Source of the DNA: Nemophila menziesii | Taxonomy: Eukaryota; Streptophyta; Magnoliopsida; Boraginales; Hydrophyllaceae | Direction: 5' to 3' | DNA length: 64,000 bases | NCBI GenBank assembly: GCA_029959085.1 | Contig: JARWIR010000001.1 | Span: 68,262,899-68,326,898 of the forward strand | Shown: piece after piece, positions 21,271 to 32,379 of the stretch | How the letters are laid out: every line of letters begins with the position of its first letter | How positions within the stretch are numbered: the stretch's first letter is position 1 | The notes under the pieces: model-generated | Seen by the model: only the letters and a program-made list of their open reading frames with translations | Database searches by the model: none | Told to the model about the DNA's origin: nothing | Translations under genes and position numbers: made by a program

Positions 21271-23270
21271 ATGTTATACTTTAGTTGGAATTGTCAAGGG
21301 ATTGGTACCCCCTTGACAATTCTGACACTCAAGGATGCGCTCAAAATGCATCAGCCTGAGGTAATTTTCCTTAGTGAAACTCTTAATTCTATTGATAAAA
21401 TAATCGCACTTGTAATTCCCTTAACATGGAAATCATTACCACTACTGAACCTGGAGGCAAATAAGGAGGCCTACTTTTACTTGCTAAAAATGATCTCAAT
21501 ATATGCCCTTTCAAAGCTTCTAAGAACTATATTCATTGTTGCATTACAAATGATATTGGCATCGAGTCTTTAATCACTTGTGTTTATATCTCTTATGTGG
21601 ATAAAGAAAAAGAAAAAAACCTTACTAATATAACAAACCTCATTAAAAACGATAGTGATACACCTTGGTCCCTTATTGGTGACTTTAATATGATAACATA
21701 CAATTATGAAAAACTAGGGGGAATTGATTATCCTAATACCTCTAATAATGGGCTTAACTTATTCATGAACCTTCACAATTAAGTTGATATATATACCAAG
21801 GGCTGTTACTTAACCTGGAGTAATAGAAGATGTGGTGATAAATTTATTAAAAAAAAATTTGATGGAGACATCTCTAATGCTATATGGGAAGCCACTTATC
21901 CAAATGCTTGGATTACCTCCTTACTAGCTATTGGCTCTGACCATAACATGCTTATCTTACACACTAATATCCCTAAGCATAATTATTTTAACAAGTGAAT
22001 TTACGAAAAGATCTGGGATTCTGAAAAAGAAGTTGATAACATTATTAAAAACCACTGCAATGCTTTCTCTTTAAACATTCATATAGGTATTGTGAGATTT
22101 GGGAATAAATTGAACCATATTTCTCATCTCATCACCTCTTGGAATAAAAAGAGAAGGAATAACAATAGAAAACTGATAAAAAATCTTATGGAAAAGCTTG
22201 AAATACTTAATGCATATTCTTATAGCAACTGGAAAAAATATAATCTTATCACTAGTCAACTAGAAAACCTTTGGAATAAAGAGGAGCTATACTGGAAAGA
22301 AAAGTCTAGAATTTAGTAGGTTAATCTTGGAGACAAGAACACTGCTTTCTTCCATAACTCTACTAAAGCTAGGAGAAAACAAAACAAAATCTTAAGAATT
22401 ATGAAAGCTGATTGAACTGGCGTGATGATAAAAAAACAATTGAATCTTTTATAATTGAACACTATAGCAAAACTTATACCACCTCTGTCCCTAGAAACTA
22501 TATTTCCATTTCGGAAAAAATTCTCCCTACTGTGACGAATGATATGAACAAGGCACTTGAATTGCCTATTTCTATTGAGGAAGTTAAAGAAGCTGTTTGG
22601 ATCCTAGGGAGTAACAAATCCCCTAGCCCAGATGGTTTCACTGAGAACTTCTATAAAAAGCATTAGAACAAATCAAGTATGATCTTATGAAATGCATTAC
22701 AAATTTATTATGGAACAAAGGGGATCTTACCTCTATAAATAACACTTATATCACCCTAATTCCTAAAATCACTTGCCCAGGTGTTATAACACATTACATG
22801 CCAATAAGTTGTCCTAACTTCAGCTATAAAATCATAGTTGTTATCTTTGCCAAAAGAATAAAACCTTTCATGAATAATATTATTTCCTCCTGAACAATCT
22901 GCTCTTATAAACACTAGGAACATTACTGATAACCTTCTTATTGCACATGAAGTTGTTTATTATCTAAAAAACAAAATATCTTCTAAGAATTACTCAACTG
23001 CTATAAAAAAAATATTTCTAAGGCCTTTGAAAGTATTGAGTAGGACTTCTTGTTTGATACAATGAAATCCATGAGTTTTTTCTGAAACTTGGATTAATTG
23101 GATTATACAGTTTGTTACTACTGTCTCTTACTCAATCATCATAAATGGTCAACCTGCTAGCATTGCAAAACTCTCTAAAGGGTTGAGACAAGGGGACCCC
23201 TTGTCTCCCTTTATGTTTTGCATTGTTACTCAAGCACTGTCTACCCTAATTGTCGATAAATTCAACACGT
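21271..23270 (+). pseudogene. LINE L2 ORF2: endonuclease and partial reverse transcriptase
   Basis: Starts MLYFSWNCQGIGTPLTILTL, then MHQPEVIFLSETLNS (endonuclease motifs). After frameshifts come SLIGDFNMITYNYEKLGGID (21670-21730), TSLLAIGSDHNMLIL near 21920, ILGSNKSPSPDGFTENFYKK (22602-22660), YITLIPKITCPGVITHYMPI (22747-22806) and LRQGDPLSPFMFCIVTQALS (23182-23240). Many frameshifts and stops make it non-functional. The catalytic FADD motif and everything after it are absent. Confidence 0.8.
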
Positions 23271-23437
23271 TTGGTTAATTATTAATCCACAACCCAACAC
23301 GAAGACTATATGAAATTGTGGTTTAGGGTTATGGATGAGAGTCAATTTTGTGTACGGTTTGGTTTTGGTCAAGTTTGGTCAAGTTTTGGTCAACATAGTT
23401 AATTTAATTTTAAAAATAAAATTAATGCATTGATAAT

Positions 23438-24988
23438 TGTTGGTCCTGTGAGTGTGATAAAAAATGCATAAAATAAAGGGACCTTAATCACCCACAAGTG
23501 TACGGGGTTCGTTGACAAGTAATATCAATGAGTAAGTAAAGGGTTTTCGTTCTCAAGGACTAGCAAAGTTAAAGTAATTGTGTTTAGAGAATCGTGGCTT
23601 CGTTGCTAAGACAATAAAATAAAATATAGGTATTTGTTCGATTTTCTTAAAATTAAACTGAATACGAATACGTTGAAGACTGAAGTAATGATGAAAAGAT
23701 TAAATAACTAAGAAAATATGAGTAATATGAGAGAGTAGTGCTTGATCCTTGCTGGTTTTCTCCTAAGTTGCTTAATTAGATATTTCTAGACATAAGGAAA
23801 AATTGGTCCTTCTATGCTAATAAGGATTCTAGTATCTTCCTATCCCCTCCCGGGTGAATTAGACACAATCCTCTACCTCTAGTGACCCTCCCTGGGTGAC
23901 CCTATTTGATTTTGGACGAATTTGTTCTTACCCTATTGACAACCTGGTTAGTCAAGGCCTCCCGGCTCATTGACTCCTAACAAGCGCTTATATCTCAGGT
24001 ATTCAATTAAATCCCCCTCTCAGGCGACAATCTAACTATTATTACTACCCTATACTTGATCAAGGCATGAATATCTTTAAGGTATAAAGATATAATCAAC
24101 GAGAATTTATGGACTATTTATTTAAATATTGAAAGTATTCCAAAAACTGAAAACGTCAATTAGTTAACTTAGGTTCATACACTATGCAATTCACAAGCAC
24201 AAAATAGTTTAGCTCATATTAAAATACTAGAAAGAAATAATTATAACTAATGAATTTATAATTAAAGCTAAAAACAAAAATAAATTACTTTAAGATAAAT
24301 GACGAGTCGAGCCTAGGATGATTAGGAATTGTGGAGTTGTCGTTGCAAGCCCTTCCTCCTTCTCTTTCATTAGCTTCTAGGCGTATTAACTTCTCTCTGA
24401 TATGAATTGTGTGTGTTCCTAGCTAATAAAAGGTATTATAGAGGTCTAGATCGTTTTTAGGTCATATGGGCCCTTTTGGAGAGTCCAAAAAGCCCAACCT
24501 ATTTTAACTAATTCGGATATGCACAACACCACTTCAGTAGATTGGCAATAACTTTTGTATCGTAAGTGCAAATTCGCTGATTCCACTTCTCAAATTTCAC
24601 TGACTTCAAGTCCCATCTTTTTCATTTGAACCAGTATGTCTGAATCTCAATCGATTTGGCTCGGGAAGGGAAACAAGTGACGGATTTGTAGTTTCTTTAA
24701 ATTTTCCACCTCTACGAAAATGATTTCTTTGGCTTCTAACACCTTTTCTTGGTTTTGGACTTGACTCTTCACTTCATCTCTTCATCTTGGTGCATCCTAG
24801 CATCCATATACCTAAGAACTTCACACTAAACAAACAAGTTAACGCACAAACGCTCTAAAAATGCAAATAGTACTAAAATGAATGAAGAAAGTGCATTATG
24901 TCAAAATACGACTCTTAATATGTTAACTAAGTCCAGTTAAACCTTAAATGATGTCTGCTAAGGAATTTTTCTATCACAGGAGACATCA
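23438..24988 (-). mobile_element. solo LTR S2 (related Athila/Tat family)
   Basis: The 1551-bp unit runs TGTTGGTCCT...GGAGACATCA on the plus strand, with perfect target duplications ATAAT at 23433-23437 and 24989-24993. On the minus strand it starts TGATGTCTCC with the same terminal hairpin as the other LTRs. A TATA box CTATAATA (minus) lies at 24434-24441. Its body is only distantly similar to the R2 and R3 LTRs ('cacccacaagtgtacggggttcg' resembles the R3 'caagtgtacgggtcg' block). Confidence 0.85.
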
Positions 24989-24993
24989 ATAAT

Positions 24994-26099
24994 TTAAAAA
25001 GAAAACTTAGAGTGAAAAATCATATTACATCGATACAGACTTTGTCAAAAAACACACGTAAACTATTATTTTAGTGTTCACAAATAATCGTAGTGTTTAA
25101 TCTTCAAAGTTCACAACAAAATATTACAACTTCAAGTGTATTCTCTATTAAATATCCATATGCCTAAAAATTACAAGGTTGGCTGAATTTTATTAAAGTG
25201 TGAGTATCTCAAATCTAAATTATCGGGAGCATAATCATAATTCCCTATAAATTCACACTTAAAAGAGAGAGAAAGATTATTTAATATAACAAACACCATC
25301 ATCTGTACATATTAGGTCTCGTATCATATAACAATATGCTAAAAATTCATTCAGGGCGTCATATTATCTTATCATCAACATTGGACATGATTTAAATTAG
25401 CCCCAGATTTAATATTTTCATTGGATTTATCTCTATATGGACTAAGGGCATTGAAAACCTTCAAATATCTATATACCAAAATCTATTTAGTAGGATGCCT
25501 ACTCAACACTAAACTTCCACACCATATAGGTACATAGTTAACAGTCAAGAACAAGTAAAAGCTTTTCATATGAAGTTTAGTGGAGATGCAACCCATTAGT
25601 ATTAGCTATAAACATTTCAAGTATTGAAAGTAATAAAGTAATAACTGAACTGTTAAACCTTGAATGACATTAAAATCATCGAATTTTAGTGTATTTTTTA
25701 GTCACACTTGACTCATCAAGATCGTAATAACCTGTGAAAAGCAAATAACATGATTGAATTAGTTATGTAATAATAAAATTATACAGTTATACAATAAACA
25801 TGAATACTCATATGTAAAATTTAGATGGGTAAATGCAAAATGAAAAGGTAATGACAAAATTTATACCATCAAATACATAAGATTAAATCGGCTCTCTCAA
25901 AGATTGCAGCTTGTAAAAGGCATCATCATATTATGCTTGACTATTCGATATTGAACCGAGCAAAGCAATTGAACAAATAGGAATCCTTGGGATCTTAATT
26001 TATTTAATAGTAATAAATAACAACCAATTCAGATATACCTATGATATCCCTTTAGCTCTACAAACATTTCCAATCAGTTCAAAGCAATCAATAATCGAA
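24994..26099. other. AT-rich spacer
   Basis: No ORF, repeat or element terminus that I can support. Confidence 0.5.
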
Positions 26100-26615
26100 A
26101 CACATTTTCAAGATGACACGTCAATGTCAAGTCTTTCATATTTCGCCGCAAAGTCTGCATACCATCCATATCACGCTTAATATGAAAAACTTTCCTATTT
26201 GGGAACAATTTCATCCACTTCCATATCTCATTGACGATCAGACGGAATCTCTAGTTAGTTCCCGCTTTGTTATGAATTCCTTGAATCACTTCAAGGTTGT
26301 CCGAGTATAAAGAACTACTCTAGAGTCTATGTCGTTTGCTTCCCTCATAGCATAGAGGATAACCCATGATTGAGCCTCAATACACAAATTAACCCTTCTT
26401 TTTCTCGAATTTTCTTGAGTAATATTCCTTTCTTTATCTATATCCCCTGCGGCTACTTCTGCTGGTTCCCATTCTTTAGTAAAAGGCTGGTCACTTAACC
26501 AAAAGGTATCGGCTTCATCATGCACTATATTCACAATCTTCTCATCGACGCATTCCTTCAACTCTCCAGTCATGCTTCCAATCTTTTCCCCATTCACCTT
26601 GAATATTTCGTTCAT
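26100..26615 (-). pseudogene. LINE RNase H relic
   Basis: The minus strand reads VNLCIEAQSWVILYAMREAN, then (after a frame change) SDNLEVIQGIHN, RFRLIVNEIWKWMKLFPNRK and VFHIKRDMDGMQTLRRN. This matches the order of the RNase H tail of LINE L3 (SDNLEVIQGI at 52541, IRHINRLAIE, FKHIPRHLNTRADALVKKAR). The catalytic Glu of 'EAQ' and the Asp of 'SDN' are visible. No RT is next to it, so it is a detached 3' fragment of an L3-like LINE. Confidence 0.6.
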
Positions 26616-26903
26616 GAGCCTATTGACCTTCTTATTGATTTCTGAAGGATCCTATCTTTCTTTTTTTTATCATAGAAGCCCTCCATGTTGGCTTTCTGTA
26701 TGAACCAAAGAGTACTAATGATGAAAGCAACAACATACCTGTTATCCAATCAATTATTAGTCACGCTATTCACAATCTTTGAAATTCAAATGCACAAAGT
26801 ATCCTCTCCTTCATTATCCACTTTCAACTGCATCCTTCAGATCTTAATTTATCAATAATTAAGATCCAATCTCCAAGTTTGCCTCCACAATACTTTTTAT
26901 AAA
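26616..26903. other. spacer before MITE
   Basis: Possibly a further decayed LINE sequence. Nothing definite. Confidence 0.35.
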
Positions 26904-26911
26904 ATAAATTA

Positions 26912-27503
26912 GAGTAAATGCCTTCATTACCCCTGAAATATACTTGTTTTGATAGTTTGTCCTCCACTATATTTTTTGCGATTGGATGCTCCTTAAATTT
27001 CATTTCGTGACTGGATACCCCTTTCGTGACTGGATGCTTATTAAAGAATAGGCCCCATCTAAATATCACGAAAATGTAAACAGACCGCCATACTTGATCC
27101 CCTTTCTGGATACCCCTTTGGTGATATTTAACATAGTCATTTTTTATATTTAAATGGCCATATGTTAAGGGGCATCCACTTATCAACAACAAAATAGGCA
27201 TCATTTAATCTCTCCAGAGTTATGAAAATGAATCTTAAGGGGCGTCCAGTCACGAAAATGAACCTTAAGGGGCGTCCAGTCACAAAAATGAACCTTAAGG
27301 GGCGTCTAGTCACGAAAATGAACCTTAAGGGGCGTCCAGTCACGAAAATGAACCTTAAGGGGCATCCAGTCACGAAAATGAACCTTAAGGGGCATCCAGT
27401 CACGAAAATGAAATTTAAGGGGCATCCCCCGTCGCAAAAAATTTAGTAGGAGGCAAACTGTCAAAACGGGTATACTTCAGGGGGTAGTGGATATATTTAC
27501 TTC
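26912..27503. mobile_element. non-autonomous Mutator-type element with internal minisatellite
   Basis: Terminal inverted repeats of about 100 bp: the left arm (GAGTAAATGCC... ACCCCTGAAATATACTTGTTT) pairs with the right arm ending near 27503 (read reversed, AAGTAAATATATCC... ACCCCCTGAAGTATACCCGTT). ATAAATTA flanks both sides (26904-26911, 27504-27511); taken as 9 bp it has one mismatch. No transposase. The centre holds a 30-bp tandem array. Confidence 0.8.
27223..27430. repeat. 30-bp minisatellite, about 7 copies
   Basis: The unit is ATGAACCTTAAGGGGCGTCC plus AGTCACGAAA, repeated with few changes. It encodes 10-residue repeats on both strands (KMNLKGRPVT plus, TGCPLRFIFV minus). The unit is the inner TIR sequence multiplied: its inverse occurs once on the left side (26980-27020). 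Confidence 0.9.
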
Positions 27504-27571
27504 ATAAATTATTAAAAATCAACAAACAAAAAAACATATTTTCATTGGTAGAATTAGAAGAATAGAAATAA

Positions 27572-27762
27572 GAGTAATGATATTCATCACCCTTTTTGTA
27601 TCACCCTTTTATCACCTCCTACGTGTATGCCTACATGTACCAATGAATTGATTTCTCTATCCTAATTAACTTTTCTCTATCTTTTATTCAAGGAAATCAA
27701 AACATATATATAGAAGGGTGATAAAAGGGTGACATGAAAAGGGGTGACATATATCATTACTC
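27572..27762. mobile_element. 191-bp MITE, Mutator type
   Basis: TIRs of about 45 bp (GAGTAATGATATTCATCACC left, GAGTAATGATATATGTCACC right reversed) are flanked by perfect 9-bp duplications TAGAAATAA at 27563-27571 and 27763-27771. It has no coding capacity. Confidence 0.9.
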
Positions 27763-27906
27763 TAGAAATAAATAGGTTCGAAATTCAAGTAATGGTCGTT
27801 TCAAATACCTTTTGTTGATTTCAAGCCCTGCAATTCATAAGAAGAAAATAAAAATTTAAAATTGTTACTATTTATAAAAAAAAAAACCCCTAAAAACTAG
27901 ATCTAT

Positions 27907-28022
27907 TTTTTTTTTGTTACATATGAAGCCACTTTTGGACTCGGTGTCATTGACACGGTTCGAACCTGTACCGCGTAGATAAATAACCAAGACTCTGTCC
28001 AGTTGTGTTAACCCTAACCGGT
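27907..28022 (-). mobile_element. tRNA-derived SINE
   Basis: On the minus strand it has a pol III B box GGTTCGAACC (27957-27966), a plausible A-box region (TTAACACAACTGG), and an A-rich 3' end (T9 on the plus strand at 27906-27915). Perfect target duplications TAGATCTAT flank it (27898-27906 and 28023-28031). It lacks a tRNA cloverleaf, so it is a SINE and not a tRNA gene. Confidence 0.75.
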
Positions 28023-28031
28023 TAGATCTAT

Positions 28032-28307
28032 ATTTTTTGAAATATAAATTGAATCAAAATAATAACAATAAATAACATTCATTTAAAAATTAAACTAAAA
28101 GGTTTATAAGAGATATAACTGAAATTAGATATGAACACAGCGAGAAATATGTAAATTATATAGATATTTTAGAACAAATCATAGTTTGATTAAAACCCAT
28201 GGATCATGCTTAGAAACAAAGGTTTAGATACAGTTGAATCATAGTTACAAGCCTTTACAAAAATTTAGAGCGATGAGAATGAGATAGACATGTGAAATGT
28301 AAGATAG
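28032..28307. other. spacer between SINE and M1 flanking repeat
   Basis: AT-rich, no feature seen. Confidence 0.4.
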
Positions 28308-28797
28308 ATCTATCAAATAGTTTAAAAGAAACCAAAAAGATAATGGGCCAAATGTTGGATCGATCTAAAATCTGATTGGGCCCAAACCAAAAAAAAAAAG
28401 TAATTTAGGACAAGGAGACGCATGGGTGTATGATTCGTTTCTTTTTTGTACAGGGTAGATGATTTATTCTCGTGGTTTAATTTTATTAAATAAATATGTA
28501 AAAATGATAAATCTCTTTCGACAAATTACCTTTTCAAGTAAAGTAATTGACATATTTAAAAAATAAAATAAAATAATATATACTACCCAAAATCATACCA
28601 TTTAATGACGTGGCGTGAATTGGTTGGTTAACAGTCGTCAATTAGATCAAGAAAATAAATAGATTAACGATTGTTAGCCAACCAATTCACGCCACATTAT
28701 TGGGTGGTATATATCATCATTACTCAAAAAAAAAAAAAAAAAAAAGAGTTAGGGAAATCAGAAAAAAAAAAAAAAAAGAATCCAACCAAATCCTTGG
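28308..28797 (+). repeat. left copy of about 490-bp direct repeat flanking MULE M1
   Basis: From AGATCTATCAAATAG to AATCCTTG it matches 45646-46457 (minus its hAT insertion) at roughly 90% by eye. It contains the MITE 28574-28724. MULE M1 starts directly after it. Confidence 0.85.
28574..28724. mobile_element. MITE inside the flanking repeat
   Basis: Inverted arms of about 60 bp (left ATATATACTACCC... GGCGTGAATTGGTTGG; right reversed GAGTAATGATGATATATACC... GGCGTGAATTGGTTGG). The right-hand copy, at 45908-46395, is split by an hAT element. The ends resemble those of the MITE at 27572. Confidence 0.7.
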
Positions 28798-28802
28798 AGT
28801 TT

Positions 28803-29040
28803 TTTATGTTGGATACTTTTTATTAAAATAATTAGCGTTTTGGCATAGAAGAAAAAAAAAATTCAAGTTTGGCACATGGGCGGTAGCCTGTCTACCGCCC
28901 TTAGTTAAAAATGTGATTAAGTTGGAAGGGCGGTCAATCGGTGACCGCCCTATAGTTAATTTAATTTTTAAGTAAGGGCGGCCCATTGACCGCCGCCCTC
29001 TTCACGCGGAGGAAAGGCGGTCTCTTGGTGACCGCCCTTC
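28803..29040 (+). repeat. left terminal inverted repeat of M1
   Basis: Palindromic units at 28878-28900, 28928-28950, 28976-28998 and 29015-29038, each with GGGCGGT and ACCGCCC arms. The outermost boundary is uncertain by a few bases. Confidence 0.75.
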
Positions 29041-29365
29041 ACAGCAGTTTAGGTTAAAAAGAACCCCTCTTCATTTTCATCCCATTTCAATACCCCTTTT
29101 CTCTCCTACACTCACCTCCCTTGAAATCACATCCAAATTTTTCAATTTTTTCATCAAATCCTTGGTCTTTTCATCTTGAAGGTAATTATTCTATTCATTT
29201 GTTATTTATATATATCATATATTTGTAAGAAAAACTATGTTTTATTTGTTTTATATAGTAGTTGTTAGTAATAATTAGTTGTAGGAGTTTGTGTCAAATT
29301 ATGTTTTATATATTGTCTTTGATTTGCTATTGATTATGTTGTTTGTGTTGGGGTTTTAGGTAGAT
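29041..29365 (+). promoter_or_regulatory. 5' leader of MURA in M1
   Basis: A CT-rich stretch (29080-29130) is followed by a GTAATTATTC...TTTTAG segment (about 29182-29359) that looks like a leader intron ending in GGGTTTTAG just before ATG 29366. No clear TATA box. Confidence 0.35.
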
Positions 29366-31832
29366 ATGAGTTTTATGTGGATATGTTTTTATAAAGGTGA
29401 TGATGTTCGGAATGGTAACGGTGTTGTTGAGTATGCCGGAGGAAATTGTAAAGCGCTTATGACCGGGGGATATATAGGGTTGATTGGTTTAAAAGAAGTC
29501 GTATGTTCGACTTGTAATTGAAATGCAAATGAAGTTATTTTCGATTTGAAATGGTGATGTCCGATTTCGTCAAACCCTCCACGGTATCATGCGATAGGTG
29601 TTGGGGAAGACACGATCAATGCGATGATATGTGGGGCGAGAAACGATCAATACCATGCTATTGAGATTTACGCCGAGATTAAACAAATTCGTGAATCGCA
29701 AGCTTCTACTTCTCGTAAAAAGGGTAAAAAAAGAATTATGAGCGGGGTAACATATCCACACCTCTTGATCCAATTCGCGAGACAATTCGTAAAGATGATA
29801 GTGAAAATGATAAAAATAGCAAAACCGAATCGGAGGCATCCGATGAAGAGGGTTTTCATATTTCTAGTGATGAGAATGAAGATAGTGGTAAGGACGGCGA
29901 TGAAGATGACAATGATGATTGTTCTAATCCAACTAATTACAATTGTTGTCCCCTTGATACGAGCGAGAAAGGAGAATGTCATGATTGGCAATTAAGTCGA
30001 CCATCTTACATGGTGAACGGAGTTCAACTCATCTTGGGTGAGCGATACGCCTCACGACGTGCTCTTTTGTTGGACGTGAGTAGGTGGCACCTTAATAATC
30101 ACAAGCAATGTAAAACTCAAAGGAAGAATAATAAATACATTGCACGCATTTGTGTACATGCTAAAGACGGTTGCGGATTTTATCTTCGTGGTATTTATGT
30201 TAGTCGAAGTAATGTGTGGCAAATTACTAGGTTAGTATAACATAGGTTTCAACTCGGAATTCTTGTGAAAAATCATCGGCAATTGACTTCGGATTTTGTT
30301 AGAGATGAAGTATTCGAATTGGTGAAGACCGATATAGCTATGAAAATTGGTTTGATACAAACTCAAATTCATAAGGATTACGGCCATTATATTTCATATG
30401 GTAAGGCATGGCGGGGTAAACAAAAAGTGCTTGAAAATGATCCAGAATACATGAAGGTGCATTCAAGGATTTACCTAAACTTTTGGGTGCTTTACGAGTC
30501 ACTAACCCGGGAACAATATACGAGTTTGTGTATAAAAATGTTGTGGGCAACAAAGCTACGTTTGATATGGTTTTTTGGGCATATGGAGCTAATATCGAAA
30601 GTTTCAAGCATATGATACCCGTGATTAGCATTGATGCAACCCATTTATATGGGAAGTACGATAGTAAACTACTTATTGTGGTTGGGTACGATGCGAATAA
30701 TCAACTATTTTTGATAGCTTATTTGTTAGCCGATGTTGAGTCGACATACACATGGACATTTTTTTGACTTGTTTAAAAAAATATGTTACGAAAAACCAAA
30801 AAATATGTTTATTGTCGGATTGACATCCAGGTATATTGCGAAGCGTGGCTGATGTGTTTCTACACCCCTAAGGAGTTCATCGATTTTGTGCGCGCCAGTT
30901 AGCTAGCAATTTGAATCACAAATACAAAAATCGGGTGGCAAAGAAGACTTTCATTGATCTTGCTTACATGTCGTATATGCATGAACATGATAAGTATTAC
31001 CGAAAATTTTGCGAGTTAAATGACGAAAAATACAAAGGTTGGATTGAAAGAATCGCGAAGGAAAATATGGTCTCTTGCACATGACAGGGGGTACCGTTAT
31101 GGTAATATGACAAGAAACTTATTGGAGGTTTTTAATAACGTTTTGAAGGGAGTTATGGGGTTGCATGTAACGACTATTATATTGTTAACATTTCAGAAAA
31201 GTTCCGGTTACTTTGTGGTAAGGAGACAAGACGGGAAGGATGCTTTGGAAAAAGGAAGTGTATTCCCACCGAAGGTCGCCCTTGAACTTTATAAAAGTGA
31301 ATTCTATGGGACTGGTTATAAATCTGAACTTTACGATGCAGAAGAAGATTTATGGGTCGTTAATGCGTCGGATGGTAGGAGATCGGATAGTGATAGAACG
31401 AGTTTCATCGCAAATGTCAACGAACAAGTATGTTCGTGTGGACTTTGGCAAATGTTGCACCATCCATGTGGTCATTTCATTTATGTTACTCAGACATACG
31501 GTAAAGATAAAGGATACTACCCGTATGTGTCTGAATACTTATCGTTGTCGAAATACATGAATTCCTATGCCGAAAAGTTCCGTCCCTATATGGATGTTCT
31601 CGATTATCCACCTTAGGAAGGCGTTGAAGTTTTGGCATGTAAGAAAAGATTAATTACTAGGAGTGGTCGAAGGAGGTCTTCCCGGATTCACAACGAAATG
31701 GATGCTAGAGAAGATCGGGGTACGAAACGATGTGGTACATGCAAACAATATGGGCACATCAAAAAGACGTGTGGGAAGCCGTGGAAAAATAATAATAGTT
31801 TCGATCAAGCTTTATTTATTATTTACTTGTAA
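29366..31832 (+). pseudogene. mudrA-like: MURA-type Mutator transposase of M1, multiply frameshifted
   Basis: From ATG 29366 the parts of a MURA transposase follow in order: an acidic N-terminal region (about 29800-29990); a MuDR DNA-binding domain (30010-30240, WHLNNHKQ and GCGFYLRGIYV); the 'KNHRQLTSDFVRDEVFELVK' linker; the MULE transposase core with FWAYGANIESF, the first catalytic Asp in ISIDATHLYGKY (30633-30635) and HPGILRSVADVF across frames; LEVFNNVLKG near 31125; a SWIM zinc finger (CSCGLWQMLHHPCGHF, 31434 on); and a CCHC knuckle (CGTCKQYGHIKKTC, about 31729-31770). Frameshifts near 30480, 30770-31080 and 31615 plus stops inactivate it. An intact version would bind the TIRs and cut out the element. 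Confidence 0.85.
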
Positions 31833-31934
31833 TATTTTCAAATTATACTTACTTTGTGTAATCGAACAAAAAATTTGGTGTTTGAATTTGATTTAGGTTT
31901 GCTTGATTTATTGTAGACATATTTCTTCAAAGTA

Positions 31935-32360
31935 AAATTAGGCCGGTTCTGGCTCGGTCACTGCACGACCGCAGATTGGTAGACCTAATATCATCAAAAC
32001 ATCTCGTAAGGTGACGGTCATCTCACCTACGGCCTACGGGCATGTGAAAAGTATGGGTCTCCCGTCTCCACCTTTCGACCATCGCAGAGATCAAAGCGTG
32101 GTCTAATACAATCCTGGCTATCTTACGAATCTCCCCGAACCCAGCTTCTTCAACTAGAGGAATTATCCGTGGGTCCAATTGCCACGGAGTAGTGGAGATG
32201 GGCCTGATCATCACACGTTCATATTGGCCCAAGTAACAAATAAACTAAAATAATTTTATATTTAAAATAATTATCTTACGTTAGTCACCGCTTTGCTTTT
32301 GTGTTCAAATTTACCTTGTCTCCATAAAATCGAGCCTGAATTGCTACCAGAAGATACCAT
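31935..32360 (-). pseudogene. plant mobile domain (PMD, MAIN/MAIL-like) gene of M1, frameshifted
   Basis: The minus-strand frame 32232-32023 reads LDPRIIPLVEEAGFGEIRKI, then ISAMVERWRRETHTFHMPVG, the signature of plant mobile domain proteins (ERW-x-ETHTFH). After a one-base frame change near 32026 it continues GEMTVTLRDVLMILGLPICG, which is the next PMD block. Upstream an ATG at 32360 opens a short frame (MVSSGSNSGSILWRQGKFEH) that may be the N-terminus; no convincing intron joins it. PMD genes occur both as host genes (MAIN, MAIL1) and in MULE and Gypsy elements. Being inside M1, antisense to MURA, it is the MULE type. The domain is cut short at the left (about 31935). Confidence 0.7.
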
Positions 32361-32379
32361 TATACACTAGCAAGAAACA
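32361..32379. other. short spacer before the PMD N-terminus
   Basis: No feature. Listed only because it joins the PMD relic to the GGACCAATTG repeat region. Confidence 0.3.

Larger units (their letters stand above)
20214..23270 (+). mobile_element. LINE L2, truncated at both ends
   Basis: It begins in the middle of ORF1 at the edge of the R2 LTR and stops shortly after RT motif RQGDPLSP (about 23187-23240). zf-RVT, RNase H and tail are missing. It differs from L1 in sequence (FSWNCQGIGTPLTIL against IAWNCQGVGNPLTVQ), so it is an independent copy. It was probably the target of R2. Confidence 0.75.

Noticed and set aside
24994..26099. Hidden gene in the spacer
   Set aside because: No frame above 65 codons with recognisable features and no repeat structure.
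27137..27403. Repeat protein on the minus strand (TGCPLRFIFV repeats)
   Set aside because: A 30-bp period keeps all frames open by chance; no start context or homology.
27223..27430. CRISPR-like array
   Set aside because: Units are contiguous 30-mers without spacers, in a plant MITE; it is a minisatellite.
27957..27966. tRNA gene suggested by the B box GGTTCGAACC
   Set aside because: No cloverleaf can be drawn around it, and target duplications plus an A-rich end show a SINE.
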